From an uncultured Lachnospiraceae bacterium (GTDB taxonomy: Bacteria; Bacillota; Clostridia; Lachnospirales; Lachnospiraceae), in NCBI GenBank assembly GCA_947176785.1, contig CAMWSA010000059.1, positions 1 to 12,727 of the forward strand: a stretch of DNA of 12,727 bases. Direction: 5' to 3'. The notes under the pieces are model-generated. The model searched no databases, was not told the origin of the DNA, and saw only the letters and a list, made by a program, of their open reading frames with translations. Positions 1 through 5,872 of this stretch are shown here, piece by piece. Within the stretch, counting starts at the first letter, position 1. Each line of letters opens with the position of its first letter. Position numbers and translations under genes: made by a program.

Positions 1-85
1 GTTAGATTTTCCTTCCTGCCCGGCGCATGACGCCCGATTATGCGGCATGTGCCGGACAGGAATTGGAAAAGCTTAGCGCTCGTCA
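1..85 (-). repeat. Dispersed palindromic repeat, copy A (left edge may be cut)
   Basis: One of three related copies in the window (others at 871-958 and 7241-7323). On the minus strand it begins GACGAGCGCTAAG and ends near AATCTAAC. Its core is a 15-bp imperfect stem: CCTGCCCGGCGCATG at 16-30 faces CATGTGCCGGACAGG at 47-61, with two mismatches and a 16-nt loop. An outer TTTTCC/GGAAAA stem lies at 7-12 and 65-70. Compared with copy B, two stem pairs change on both sides (C-G to A-T and G-C to T-A), so the pairing rather than the sequence is kept. It lies downstream of the coiled-coil gene. It could be a MITE-like or REP-like element; no transposase is visible nearby. Confidence 0.75.
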
Positions 86-113
86 GTATAGTATATTTGC
101 CATAAAAGCAAGA

Positions 114-136
114 GGACCGTCACAACGCAACAGTCC
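114..136 (-). terminator. Possible weak terminator hairpin after the coiled-coil gene
   Basis: On the minus strand GGACTGT pairs with ACGGTCC (7 bp with one G-T pair, 9-nt loop), followed by TCTTGCTTTT. It starts about 22 nt after the stop of the coiled-coil gene. The T-tract is broken by GC, so termination would be weak. It could instead belong to a longer form of the adjacent palindromic repeat. A TATACT hexamer lies between this hairpin and copy A. Confidence 0.35.
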
Positions 137-158
137 CTCCCTATGGCTCCCCAAGCCT

Positions 159-815
159 CTATTTCTTTCCTGTTCCAGACCCGTCCCGCGCCGCCTTTTT
201 CTGCCCGGCGGCAAGAGGATCGTACTTCATGTCAAACAGGTCAATTACCTCCGCTCCAAACAGATCATGCATATAAGAATAAATCTGCCGGTTCTGGTAT
301 TCCATCTCCTGCTTGCGGACCAGATTTTTTTTAAGTTCAATACGGATATCCTTTACCCACTGGGCAATCTCAACAATCTGCTTTGTGTTTTCCTGCATGC
401 TCTCATAACAATATTTCATGGTGGAAAGCATAAGGGCGTGGTTGGCCTTTTCGATCTGCTGGGGCAGTTCCCGCAATTCGTCCTGGCAGTCCTCCAGTTT
501 TTCATTGCACTCCTCGATCAGACGCCTGTGATCATCCAGCTTTTTCTCCAAAGCCTTGCTGTACTTCTGCTCCAGTTCATTCGCCATGGGCACAATCTCA
601 TCCATCAGCTTCTTTTTCAGCTTCCTGATGTTCTTATAATCCACATTAAGCTGTCCCTGACGCTGCACCAAATCATTAAGCTTTTTCTCCTGCGCCTGGA
701 TTTTCGGCAGATCGGCCAAGTCTGCAAACAGCTTATACCACTTGTTATCCAGTGTCAGCACCGGCACTTTTTTTCCTGCCAGAGCCTGCTCATATATCTC
801 TGACTTATCTCCCAC
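159..815 (-). CDS. Unrecognised coiled-coil protein downstream of rex
   Basis: I do not recognise a family. The reading frame is open from 920, but the part before 815 runs into the palindromic repeat and reads as basic, non-helical sequence. I chose the GTG at 815, giving 218 residues starting MGDKSEIYEQ. AGAAGG lies 12 nt upstream, a rather long spacing. The protein is highly charged and probably helical: residues about 35-125 and 140-185 are rich in E, K, Q and L in coiled-coil-like spacing (KKLNDLVQRQGQLNV, EECNEKLEDCQDELREL). A conserved-looking patch is LTLDNKWYKLFADLADLPK at 20-38. The tail is Gly/Lys-rich. There is no signal peptide or membrane segment, so it is probably cytoplasmic. 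It follows rex by 129 nt with copy B between them, and could be co-transcribed with rex. A structural or DNA/RNA-associated role is possible, but nothing in the sequence assigns one. Confidence 0.75.
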   Translation of the reverse strand: MGDKSEIYEQALAGKKVPVLTLDNKWYKLFADLADLPKIQAQEKKLNDLVQRQGQLNVDYKNIRKLKKKLMDEIVPMANELEQKYSKALEKKLDDHRRLIEECNEKLEDCQDELRELPQQIEKANHALMLSTMKYCYESMQENTKQIVEIAQWVKDIRIELKKNLVRKQEMEYQNRQIYSYMHDLFGAEVIDLFDMKYDPLAAGQKKAARDGSGTGKK

Positions 816-870
816 TACGCATCCGTCCCTTCTATAATTATTGTTCCACCGATTTCTATACTTACAGACA

Positions 871-958
871 ATTAGATTTTCCTTCCTGCACGTCACACGA
901 TGCTTGTAACTATGCAACATGTGACGTACAGGAATTAGAAAATCCTAACGGTCGTCGG
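871..958 (-). repeat. Dispersed palindromic repeat, copy B, overlapping the rex stop
   Basis: CCTGCACGTCACACG at 886-900 faces CATGTGACGTACAGG at 918-932, a 15-bp stem with two mismatches and a 17-18 nt loop. Outer GATTTTC at 875-881 faces GAAAATC at 938-944. The stem sequence differs from copy A at compensating positions. The rex stop codon TAG (945-947) and the codons before it (GAC GAC CGT) match the conserved repeat end GACGAGCGCTAA of copy A, so the repeat supplies the end of rex. Read in the frame that is open in copies A and C, copy B has stops and a 2-nt length change, which argues against a conserved peptide. Confidence 0.75.
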
Positions 959-1607
959 TAAATCGCCCGTTTTCCTGAAGATACCGGCTTATATTATAGG
1001 ACAGCTTCATCAGACTGTCGGATAAGTGTACATTCTCCACCTGGATTCCCTCCGGCACATTCAGATCCACATGGGCAAAATTCCAAATGGCCTTGATGCC
1101 GTTTTGTACCAGGCGCTCCGCCACCTCCACGGCGCTGGCCTTGGGAATGGCAAGCACCGCTATGTCCACATCGTTGTCCCGGATAAACTGCTCCATCTCC
1201 TCCATGGGCTGCACCCGGATTCCCCGGACTTCCTTTCCTGTCAGTTCCGGGTTTTTGTCAAATATCCCGCTGAAGAGAAAGCCCCTGCGTTCAAAATTCA
1301 GATATCCTCCCAACGCCTGCCCCAGATTGCCCGCGCCGATAATGATAAAGCGGTGGGTCCGGTCCAGTCCCAGTATCCTGCTGATCTCCCGATACAGGTA
1401 TTCCACATTGTATCCGTATCCCTGCTGTCCGAAGCCGCCAAAGTTGTTCAGGTCCTGCCGGATCTGTGAGGCCGTCACCTTCATCCTCTCACTGAGTTCC
1501 TGGGAGGAAACCCTCTCCATGCCCTCATCCTTTAACTCCCCCAGATATCGCAGATATCTGGGCAACCGTCCGATTACCGCCTGGGAAATCTCTTTTTCCT
1601 CCATCAT
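945..1607 (-). CDS. rex: Redox-sensing transcriptional repressor Rex
   Basis: Rex is a cytoplasmic homodimer that binds DNA when NADH is low and releases it when NADH binds, controlling fermentation and NADH-consuming genes. I chose the ATG at 1607 (220 residues), preceded by AGGAG with 6-nt spacing. A GTG five codons upstream at 1622 is possible but overlaps the ribosome site. Residues about 5-75 are the winged helix (LPRYLRYLGELKDEG, then MKVTASQIRQDLNNFGGFGQQGYGY, the typical Rex recognition region). Residues about 86-200 are the Rossmann NAD(H) domain with GAGNLG at 91-96 and FDKNP at 116-120. SYNISRYLQ near the end is the domain-swapped C-terminal helix. The length fits the family. The last residues TDDR lie in palindromic repeat copy B. 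A consensus promoter and probable Rex operator lie about 400 nt upstream, suggesting self-control. Confidence 0.97.
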   Translation of the reverse strand: MMEEKEISQAVIGRLPRYLRYLGELKDEGMERVSSQELSERMKVTASQIRQDLNNFGGFGQQGYGYNVEYLYREISRILGLDRTHRFIIIGAGNLGQALGGYLNFERRGFLFSGIFDKNPELTGKEVRGIRVQPMEEMEQFIRDNDVDIAVLAIPKASAVEVAERLVQNGIKAIWNFAHVDLNVPEGIQVENVHLSDSLMKLSYNISRYLQENGRFTDDR

Positions 1608-1821
1608 ACCTCTCTCCTGCACATCGCAGGCTCCCCTGCGATACTGCGTTAATCAGTATTTGGATGTGTAGCATCCAAACTTTCCTCTGTCTGATGCCGC
1701 AGACTGTCCTGCGATAATAACACGGGCCATGCCCGTGTTATTGCATTAATCAGTATTTGGAAGCAGAACCTCCAAACCTCCAGACATGCCGTCAGCGGCA
1801 ACACAAACAAGCCATCAGAAG

Positions 1822-1840
1822 AATGCCTGCTCTTGGCATT
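1822..1840 (+). other. Small hairpin with a T-tract on the plus strand, inside the rex leader
   Basis: AATGCC (1822-1827) pairs with GGCATT (1835-1840) around a 7-nt loop, followed by TTT on the plus strand. It resembles a weak intrinsic terminator for plus-strand transcription. In rex transcripts it would only be a hairpin preceded by A residues. It lies between modules 2 and 3. Confidence 0.3.
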
Positions 1841-1844
1841 TTTC

Positions 1845-1906
1845 AGTGTGTAACTTAGAAATTCTTAGCCGGCGTGTTTTGACAACTTAGAAATCCATTA
1901 CACACT
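1845..1906. repeat. 62-bp block bounded by a perfect 9-bp inverted repeat
   Basis: AGTGTGTAA at 1845-1853 is the exact reverse complement of TTACACACT at 1898-1906. Inside, AACTTAGAAAT occurs twice as a direct repeat (1852-1862 and 1884-1894). The block sits between leader modules 2 and 3. It may be a small inserted element or a long-range stem of the leader RNA. Confidence 0.5.
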
Positions 1907-2011
1907 TTCCTCTTTCCTGCATAACACAGACCAAGCCCGTGTTATCGTTAAATGGTACTTGGAAGTGAAACTTCCAGCCTTATCCCTCAACAGGAAAACC
2001 TGACTGTACTT

Positions 2012-2040
2012 ATTATATCCGACTGTTAAATATATGTCAA
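2012..2040 (-). promoter_or_regulatory. Consensus sigma-A promoter for rex
   Basis: On the minus strand the -35 is TTGACA (2040-2035), the spacer is exactly 17 nt and the -10 is TATAAT (2017-2012), a perfect match to the housekeeping consensus. Transcription should start near 2005 and give a leader of about 400 nt before rex. The promoter lies downstream of the isocitrate dehydrogenase gene and its repeat modules, so rex has its own start. Confidence 0.85.
2023..2040. promoter_or_regulatory. Probable Rex operator overlapping the rex -35
   Basis: On the minus strand TTGACAT-ATAT-TTAACAG fits the clostridial Rex pattern TTGTTAA-N4-TTAACAA at 10 of 14 fixed positions (right half 6 of 7, left half 4 of 7). 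It covers the -35 and part of the spacer, where bound Rex would block RNA polymerase. Part of the match is shared with the -35 itself, so the left half carries little independent weight. Confidence 0.5.
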
Positions 2041-2065
2041 TGAATTAGGAAGAAATCCGGATACT

Positions 2066-2107
2066 AACCGCCATGATTCCGCTCTGCGGAATCTCAAATC
2101 TGTGCGG
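2066..2107 (-). repeat. GATTTGA hairpin module, diverged copy (unit 0)
   Basis: Outer stem CCGC (2068-2071) with GCGG (2104-2107), inner stem ATTCCGC (2076-2082) with GCGGAAT (2086-2092), and the conserved single-stranded TCAAATC at 2094-2100 (GATTTGA on the minus strand). The stems differ from units 1 and 2 but pair in the same layout. GTTAGT follows on the minus-strand 3' side, as in unit 1. Confidence 0.6.
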
Positions 2108-2129
2108 AAAATGCCTGTATTTTGAGCAT

Positions 2130-2160
2130 TCGCCTGTGTGAGGCCTAGTACTTCTCACAC
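2130..2160. other. GTGTGAG/CTCACAC hairpin between modules
   Basis: A 7-bp inverted repeat (GTGTGAG near 2136-2142, CTCACAC at 2154-2160, 11-nt loop) separates unit 0 from unit 1. It is not followed by a T-tract on the minus strand, so it is not an evident terminator. Confidence 0.45.
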
Positions 2161-2217
2161 TAACTCCCATCCGCCCGCTTCAGCGGGCCCTCAAATCGGG
2201 ATGGTGAAAATCCTTTT
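2156..2217 (-). repeat. GATTTGA hairpin module, unit 1 of a 62-bp tandem pair
   Basis: Outer stem CCATCC (2167-2172) with GGATGG (2199-2204). Inner stem GCCCGC (2173-2178) with GCGGGC (2183-2188), and TTCA loop (TGAA on the transcript strand). All unpaired bases are on one side and contain TCAAATC (2191-2197). Unit 2 follows directly with a 62-bp period. A further GTGAAAA/TTTTCAC hairpin lies at the junction. Confidence 0.8.
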
Positions 2218-2279
2218 CACACTACTCCCATCCGCCCGCTTCAGCGGGCATTCAAATCAGGATGGCGGAAATTCCTCTT
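2218..2279 (-). repeat. GATTTGA hairpin module, unit 2, just after the isocitrate dehydrogenase gene
   Basis: Same architecture as unit 1: outer stem 2228-2233/2260-2265, inner stem 2234-2239/2244-2249 with the same four-base loop, conserved TCAAATC at 2252-2258. It begins about 10 nt past the isocitrate dehydrogenase stop, so it would be in the 3' end of that mRNA. No run of T follows on the minus strand, so I do not call it a standard terminator. Confidence 0.8.
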
Positions 2280-2289
2280 CATCTTAGCC

Positions 2290-3498
2290 TCACAGTAAGC
2301 CGTCCAAAGTCTCCCGGATCGCCCTGATGAAGTCCAGACTGTTTAGCACCACCGGATGCTCACAGGTGGAAATGGACGCCAGGGACCTGGTCATTTTGCC
2401 GTCCTCTACAGTCTTGACGCAAGCCTGCTCCAGCTTTTCGCCAAAAGCTGTCAGTTCGGGAATATTGTCCAGTTCGCCTCTCTTTTTCAGGGCACCTGTC
2501 CAGGCAAAAATAGTGGCAATGCCGTTGGTGGATGTCTCCTCCCCTTTCAGATGTTTGTAGTAATGCCGCTGTACCGTGCCGTGGGCCGCCTCATACTCAT
2601 AGACGCCGTCAGGGGATACCAGCACCGAGGTCATCATGGACAGATCGCCGTAGGCCGTAGCCACCATGTCTGACATTACATCCCCATCGTAATTCTTGCA
2701 GGCCCAGATAAAACCGCCCTCGGAGCGAATTACACGGGCCACCGCATCGTCGATCAGCGTGTAAAAATACTCGATTCCCAGTTCCTTGAATTTCTCCGCA
2801 TACTCCCGGTCATAAATCTCCTGGAAGATATCCTTGAAGGTATGGTCATACTTCTTGGAGATGGTGTCCTTGGTGGCAAACCACAGATCCTGCCTGGTGT
2901 CTATGGCATAGTTGAAACAGGAGCGGGCGAAGCTGGAAATGGATTTCTCCGTGTTGTGAATGCCCTGCAGGATGCCTGCACCGGTAAAGTTATGGATGGT
3001 CTCCCGTATCTGGAGGCCGTCCTCTCCAGTGAACACCAGTTCCGCCTTGCCCGGCCCGGGCACACAAAGCTCCGTATTTTTATACACATCCCCATAGGCA
3101 TGTCTGGCGATGGTGATCGGCTTGCTCCACCTGCTCACATAGGGGACGATGCCCTTGATCAGGATCGGTGCGCGGAACACGGTGCCATCCAAAATGGCAC
3201 GGATGGTTCCGTTGGGACTTTTCCACATCTCTTTCAGGTTATATTCCGTCATTCTGGCCGCATTGGGCGTAATTGTGGCACATTTCACTGCCACACCATA
3301 TTTCAGGGTGGCGTTGGCGGAGTCCACCGTCACCTGGTCATCCGTTTCATTGCGATGTTCCAGGCCCAGATCATAATACTCCGTCTTCAGTTCCACATAG
3401 GGCAAAATCAGTTCGTCCTTGATCATCTGCCACAGAATTCGGGTCATCTCGTCCCCGTCCATCTCCACCAGGGGGGTTGTCATTTTAATTTTTTCCAT
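2290..3498 (-). CDS. icd: NADP-dependent isocitrate dehydrogenase, eukaryotic-type homodimeric class
   Basis: Oxidatively decarboxylates isocitrate to 2-oxoglutarate with NADP+ in the cytoplasm, supplying glutamate carbon and NADPH. At 402 residues it matches the cytosolic eukaryotic-like class rather than the E. coli type. Substrate residues fall at the same numbers as in human IDH1: T77, S94, N96, R100, R109, R132 (in ARHAYGD) and Y139. The metal-site signature NYDGDVMSDMVATAYG is present, as is the cofactor loop EAAHGTVQRHY. I keep the first ATG, with GAGAG 8 nt upstream; ATG6 has no ribosome site. It follows the GntR gene by 79 nt and completes a citrate-to-2-oxoglutarate unit with the citrate synthase gene. 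Repeat modules follow its stop. Confidence 0.97.
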   Translation of the reverse strand: MEKIKMTTPLVEMDGDEMTRILWQMIKDELILPYVELKTEYYDLGLEHRNETDDQVTVDSANATLKYGVAVKCATITPNAARMTEYNLKEMWKSPNGTIRAILDGTVFRAPILIKGIVPYVSRWSKPITIARHAYGDVYKNTELCVPGPGKAELVFTGEDGLQIRETIHNFTGAGILQGIHNTEKSISSFARSCFNYAIDTRQDLWFATKDTISKKYDHTFKDIFQEIYDREYAEKFKELGIEYFYTLIDDAVARVIRSEGGFIWACKNYDGDVMSDMVATAYGDLSMMTSVLVSPDGVYEYEAAHGTVQRHYYKHLKGEETSTNGIATIFAWTGALKKRGELDNIPELTAFGEKLEQACVKTVEDGKMTRSLASISTCEHPVVLNSLDFIRAIRETLDGLL

Positions 3499-3577
3499 CT
3501 TACGGTCTCTCTTTCTTAAATTTATACTGTTTTAAGCCTATCTCTCCATATCCCATATCCCGGGCATCATCTGTGTC

Positions 3578-4279
3578 TCACCCTTGCTCCCTGTCATGGT
3601 ATGCCTCGTGTAAGCCATTCTTCACCATATTGTCATAGGCGTTGATCATATGCCGGTTGGCCAGCTGCTCCGCCCTGTCCGCATCCCCGGCCTTTATGGC
3701 CTGGAGGATCTCCTCATGTTCTTCATTGGACTTGGGGCCGCGGTTCTTGTTGGCCAGGGTCTTCTTTCTCACCCGAAGCACATACTGGTGAAAATCTTTC
3801 AGCTGATGCTCCAGCATCTTGCTGTTGCATGCCTCATACATGATATCATGGAAACGGTTGTCCAACTCTGCCAGCTGATCCAGATGGCCTTTCTGGGCAT
3901 GAAACTTGGACAGATAGATATTTTCCTCCATCTCCTCCATCTGCTCCTGCGTGATATGCTCTGTCGCCCAGCGGGCACAGAGTCCCTCCAGCAGGGAACG
4001 GATTATATAGATATCCTTCACATCCTTCTCCGTAATGCCGGTCACATAGGCCCCCTTATTGGGGATGATCTGAATGAGTCCCTCCAGTTCAAGCTGCCTG
4101 AAGGCTTCCCGGACCGGTGTGCGGCTGACCCCTAACTCCTCACCGATAGCCACCTCCTTCAGTTCTTCATTTTCCTCATACTTGCCACTCAAAATATCGT
4201 CCCTGAGCTTATGAAATACTCTGCCCCGCAGGGAATATTTGTCTGTGACTTCCTGTTTTACGTCATAATTACTGTTCAT
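3578..4279 (-). CDS. GntR-family regulator with FCD domain
   Basis: A transcription factor of the FadR/GntR group, probably controlling the citrate branch operon that contains it. I start it at the ATG at 4279 (233 residues) because GGAGG lies 5 nt upstream; the open frame extends to 4336 inside the preceding gene. Residues about 16-80 are the winged helix (VFHKLRDDILSGKY, then ELGVSRTPVREAFRQLELEGLI). Residues about 88-215 are the FCD ligand domain. The expected metal ligands appear as D140, H144 (DNRFHD), H188 (SNEEHEE) and H210. FCD domains usually bind small carboxylates through a metal, so citrate, 2-oxoglutarate or a related acid is a reasonable but unproven ligand. It overlaps the upstream gene by 11 nt (ATGAACAGTAA), implying translational coupling. 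A likely operator lies at 6127-6134. Confidence 0.93.
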   Translation of the reverse strand: MNSNYDVKQEVTDKYSLRGRVFHKLRDDILSGKYEENEELKEVAIGEELGVSRTPVREAFRQLELEGLIQIIPNKGAYVTGITEKDVKDIYIIRSLLEGLCARWATEHITQEQMEEMEENIYLSKFHAQKGHLDQLAELDNRFHDIMYEACNSKMLEHQLKDFHQYVLRVRKKTLANKNRGPKSNEEHEEILQAIKAGDADRAEQLANRHMINAYDNMVKNGLHEAYHDREQG

Positions 4280-5693
4280 CTCTGCCTCCAATGGTATAAC
4301 CTTTTTCCGCACAGATCCGCTCAAGGGTGCCCACAATCTCCTCGTCCGTCAGCACTGTCACACGCCCCCCTGCGTATTCCTCATCCACCCAGGCTTTGAT
4401 CTCCTTTACCAGCGGAGAGTTCTTCTCCACCTGCCGGTCTTCCTTCAGCTTATAATAGGTGTTGATCCAGTGGGCAATACCTGCCAGGCCGGAGGTGTTG
4501 GAGATGGCGCACAGCACCGGGCGGTTTAAGAATTTCTCCGTGTCAAAAATATTGTATATTTCCTCATTTTTTAGCAGGCCGTCCGCATGGATGCCCGCCC
4601 TGGTCACATTGAAATTCCTGCCCACAAAGGGAGTTCTGGGAGGGATCCGGTATCCGATCTCCTTCTCATAATACTCCGCCAGTTCCGTGATCACCGTTGT
4701 ATCCATGCCGTTCAGGTCGCCCTTCAACTGGGCATACTCAAATACCATGGCCTCCAGCGGCGTGTTGCCTGTCCTCTCTCCGATCCCGAACAGGGATGTA
4801 TTGATGCCCGAGCAGCCATAAAGCCACGCTGTAGTGGAATTGGTCACTGCCTTATAGAAATCATTGTGTCCATGCCATTCTATCAACTCATGGGGCACAC
4901 CTGCATGGGTATGTATGGCGTAGATAATCCCCTGCACGCTTCTGGGGATTACGGCACCGGGATAATTGACGCCATAGCCCATAGTGTCACAGGCTCTGAC
5001 CTTGATGGGAATCTGATATTCCTTCATCAGCTTCATCAATTCCAGGCAGAAAGGCACCACATAGCCGTAGATATCAGCCCTGGTGATATCCTCCAGGTGG
5101 CATCTGGGGCTGATCCCCTCCTCCAGGCAATCCCGGATCACGCTTAGATAATGTTCCATGGCCTGCCGCCTGGTCATTTTCAGTTTCAGGAAGATATGAT
5201 AATCCGAACAGGACACCAGAATGCCCGTCTCCTTCATACCGATCTCTTTTACCAGCTTGAAATCCTCCTTGCTGGCTCGTATCCAACTGGTGACTTCCGG
5301 GAACCGATAGCCCCTCTCCATGCATTTATAGACCGCATCCCTGTCCTTCCTGCTGTACAGGAAGAATTCGCTGGCACGGATCATTCCGTTAGGCCCGCCC
5401 AGTTTATGCAGATAATCATAAATTGTCACAATCTGCTCCGTAGTATAAGGAGCCCGGGACTGCTGGCCGTCCCGGAAGGTGGTATCCGTGATCCAGATCT
5501 CCCTGGGCATATTATGGGGCACAATCCTGTCGTTAAACGGTATTTTGGGAATCTCCGAATAGGGAAACATATTGCGGAATACATTGGGCTTCTCCACATC
5601 GTCCAAGATATACATATGCTCCTCAATCTCCAACAGATTGTTGTGCTGATTCATGGTCACCGGTCGATTCTGGAAGGCTTCATTGTCTCTCAT
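4269..5693 (-). CDS. (Re)-citrate synthase-like enzyme of the isopropylmalate/homocitrate synthase family
   Basis: Probably condenses acetyl-CoA and oxaloacetate to citrate with Re stereochemistry, as in Clostridium kluyveri. Generic annotation may call it 2-isopropylmalate or homocitrate synthase. I start at the ATG at 5693 (474 residues), which has AGGAGG 8 nt upstream; the upstream open frame is leader. Family signatures are DTTFRDGQQ at 70-78 (metal and catalytic site), HGHND at 274-278 (metal-binding His pair), GERTGNTP at 305-312 and AGIHADG at 366-372. Long stretches such as SDYHIFLKLKMTR and RACDTMGYGV agree with my memory of the C. kluyveri enzyme. There is no LeuA-type C-terminal regulatory domain, which argues against a classical isopropylmalate synthase. 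Its position ahead of icd supports a glutamate-directed oxidative TCA branch. A leader of about 420 nt and a GntR-type operator suggest control. Confidence 0.85.
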   Translation of the reverse strand: MRDNEAFQNRPVTMNQHNNLLEIEEHMYILDDVEKPNVFRNMFPYSEIPKIPFNDRIVPHNMPREIWITDTTFRDGQQSRAPYTTEQIVTIYDYLHKLGGPNGMIRASEFFLYSRKDRDAVYKCMERGYRFPEVTSWIRASKEDFKLVKEIGMKETGILVSCSDYHIFLKLKMTRRQAMEHYLSVIRDCLEEGISPRCHLEDITRADIYGYVVPFCLELMKLMKEYQIPIKVRACDTMGYGVNYPGAVIPRSVQGIIYAIHTHAGVPHELIEWHGHNDFYKAVTNSTTAWLYGCSGINTSLFGIGERTGNTPLEAMVFEYAQLKGDLNGMDTTVITELAEYYEKEIGYRIPPRTPFVGRNFNVTRAGIHADGLLKNEEIYNIFDTEKFLNRPVLCAISNTSGLAGIAHWINTYYKLKEDRQVEKNSPLVKEIKAWVDEEYAGGRVTVLTDEEIVGTLERICAEKGYTIGGRDEQ

Positions 5694-5700
5694 GTTCTCT

Positions 5701-5777
5701 CCTCCTGTCTCAAGTTCAGCGTGTTCCCTCTGGACACACAGGCCGGGATAATTACCCGGCCGCTTGAGGCGTCCAGA
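5701..5777 (-). promoter_or_regulatory. Ribosome site and two-tier hairpin before the citrate synthase gene
   Basis: AGGAGG lies 8 nt before the ATG and fixes the start at 5693. Just upstream is a nested hairpin: outer TCTGGAC (5729-5735) with GTCCAGA (5771-5777), inner GGCCGGG (5741-5747) with CCCGGCC (5755-5761) around a 7-nt loop. No T-tract follows, so it is not a standard terminator. It could stabilise the mRNA or affect ribosome access. Confidence 0.6.
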
Positions 5778-5872
5778 TATCCGTCCGTGTACTTTCCGGG
5801 AGCATGCCATGTATCTTTTCCTCTTGACTTTTTCATTGCAGGCTGTCAGGATCCCGTATACCCTCCCAACAC

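Larger units (their letters stand above)
1608..2011 (-). other. Long structured 5' leader of rex with three multi-hairpin modules
   Basis: About 400 nt separate the predicted start of transcription (near 2005) from rex, with no credible ORF. In transcript order three modules occur. Module 3 (1977-1921): TGGAAGT/ACTTCCA hairpin, linker, then ATAACAC/GTGTTAT hairpin. Module 2 (1776-1716): TTTGGA/TCCAAA, linker, then a perfect 12-bp stem at 1716-1727/1731-1742. Module 1 (1679-1623): TTTGGATG/CATCCAAA, linker, then ATCGCAGG/CCTGCGAT. The linker is ATACTGATTAAYGCA in modules 1 and 2 and diverged in module 3. It can itself fold, with stem ATACTG/CAGTAT in module 1 and a 7-nt loop. Module 1 ends at the rex ribosome site, so its last hairpin could affect translation. 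Stems differ while layout and linker are kept. I do not recognise a known riboswitch. Confidence 0.6.

Noticed and set aside
27..803. Long plus-strand reading frame
   Set aside because: It is the antisense of the coiled-coil gene, hydrophobic and Leu/Phe-rich as expected of antisense to a Lys/Glu-rich gene. The same applies to the other plus-strand frames over rex, icd, gntR, citrate synthase and the surface-protein genes.
1885..1903. Three-codon ORF (ATG GAT TTC TAA) after a purine-rich stretch in the rex leader
   Set aside because: Too short to support as a gene, and the match to a ribosome site is by chance likely in this purine-rich segment.
2251..2259. tRNA T-loop likeness (TTCAAATC)
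   Set aside because: The flanks cannot form a T-arm or acceptor stem and the other units lack the leading TT; no tRNA is supported.
2066..2279. CRISPR array
   Set aside because: The repeated units are contiguous and structured, only two are near-identical, there are no unique spacers of constant length, and no cas genes are present.
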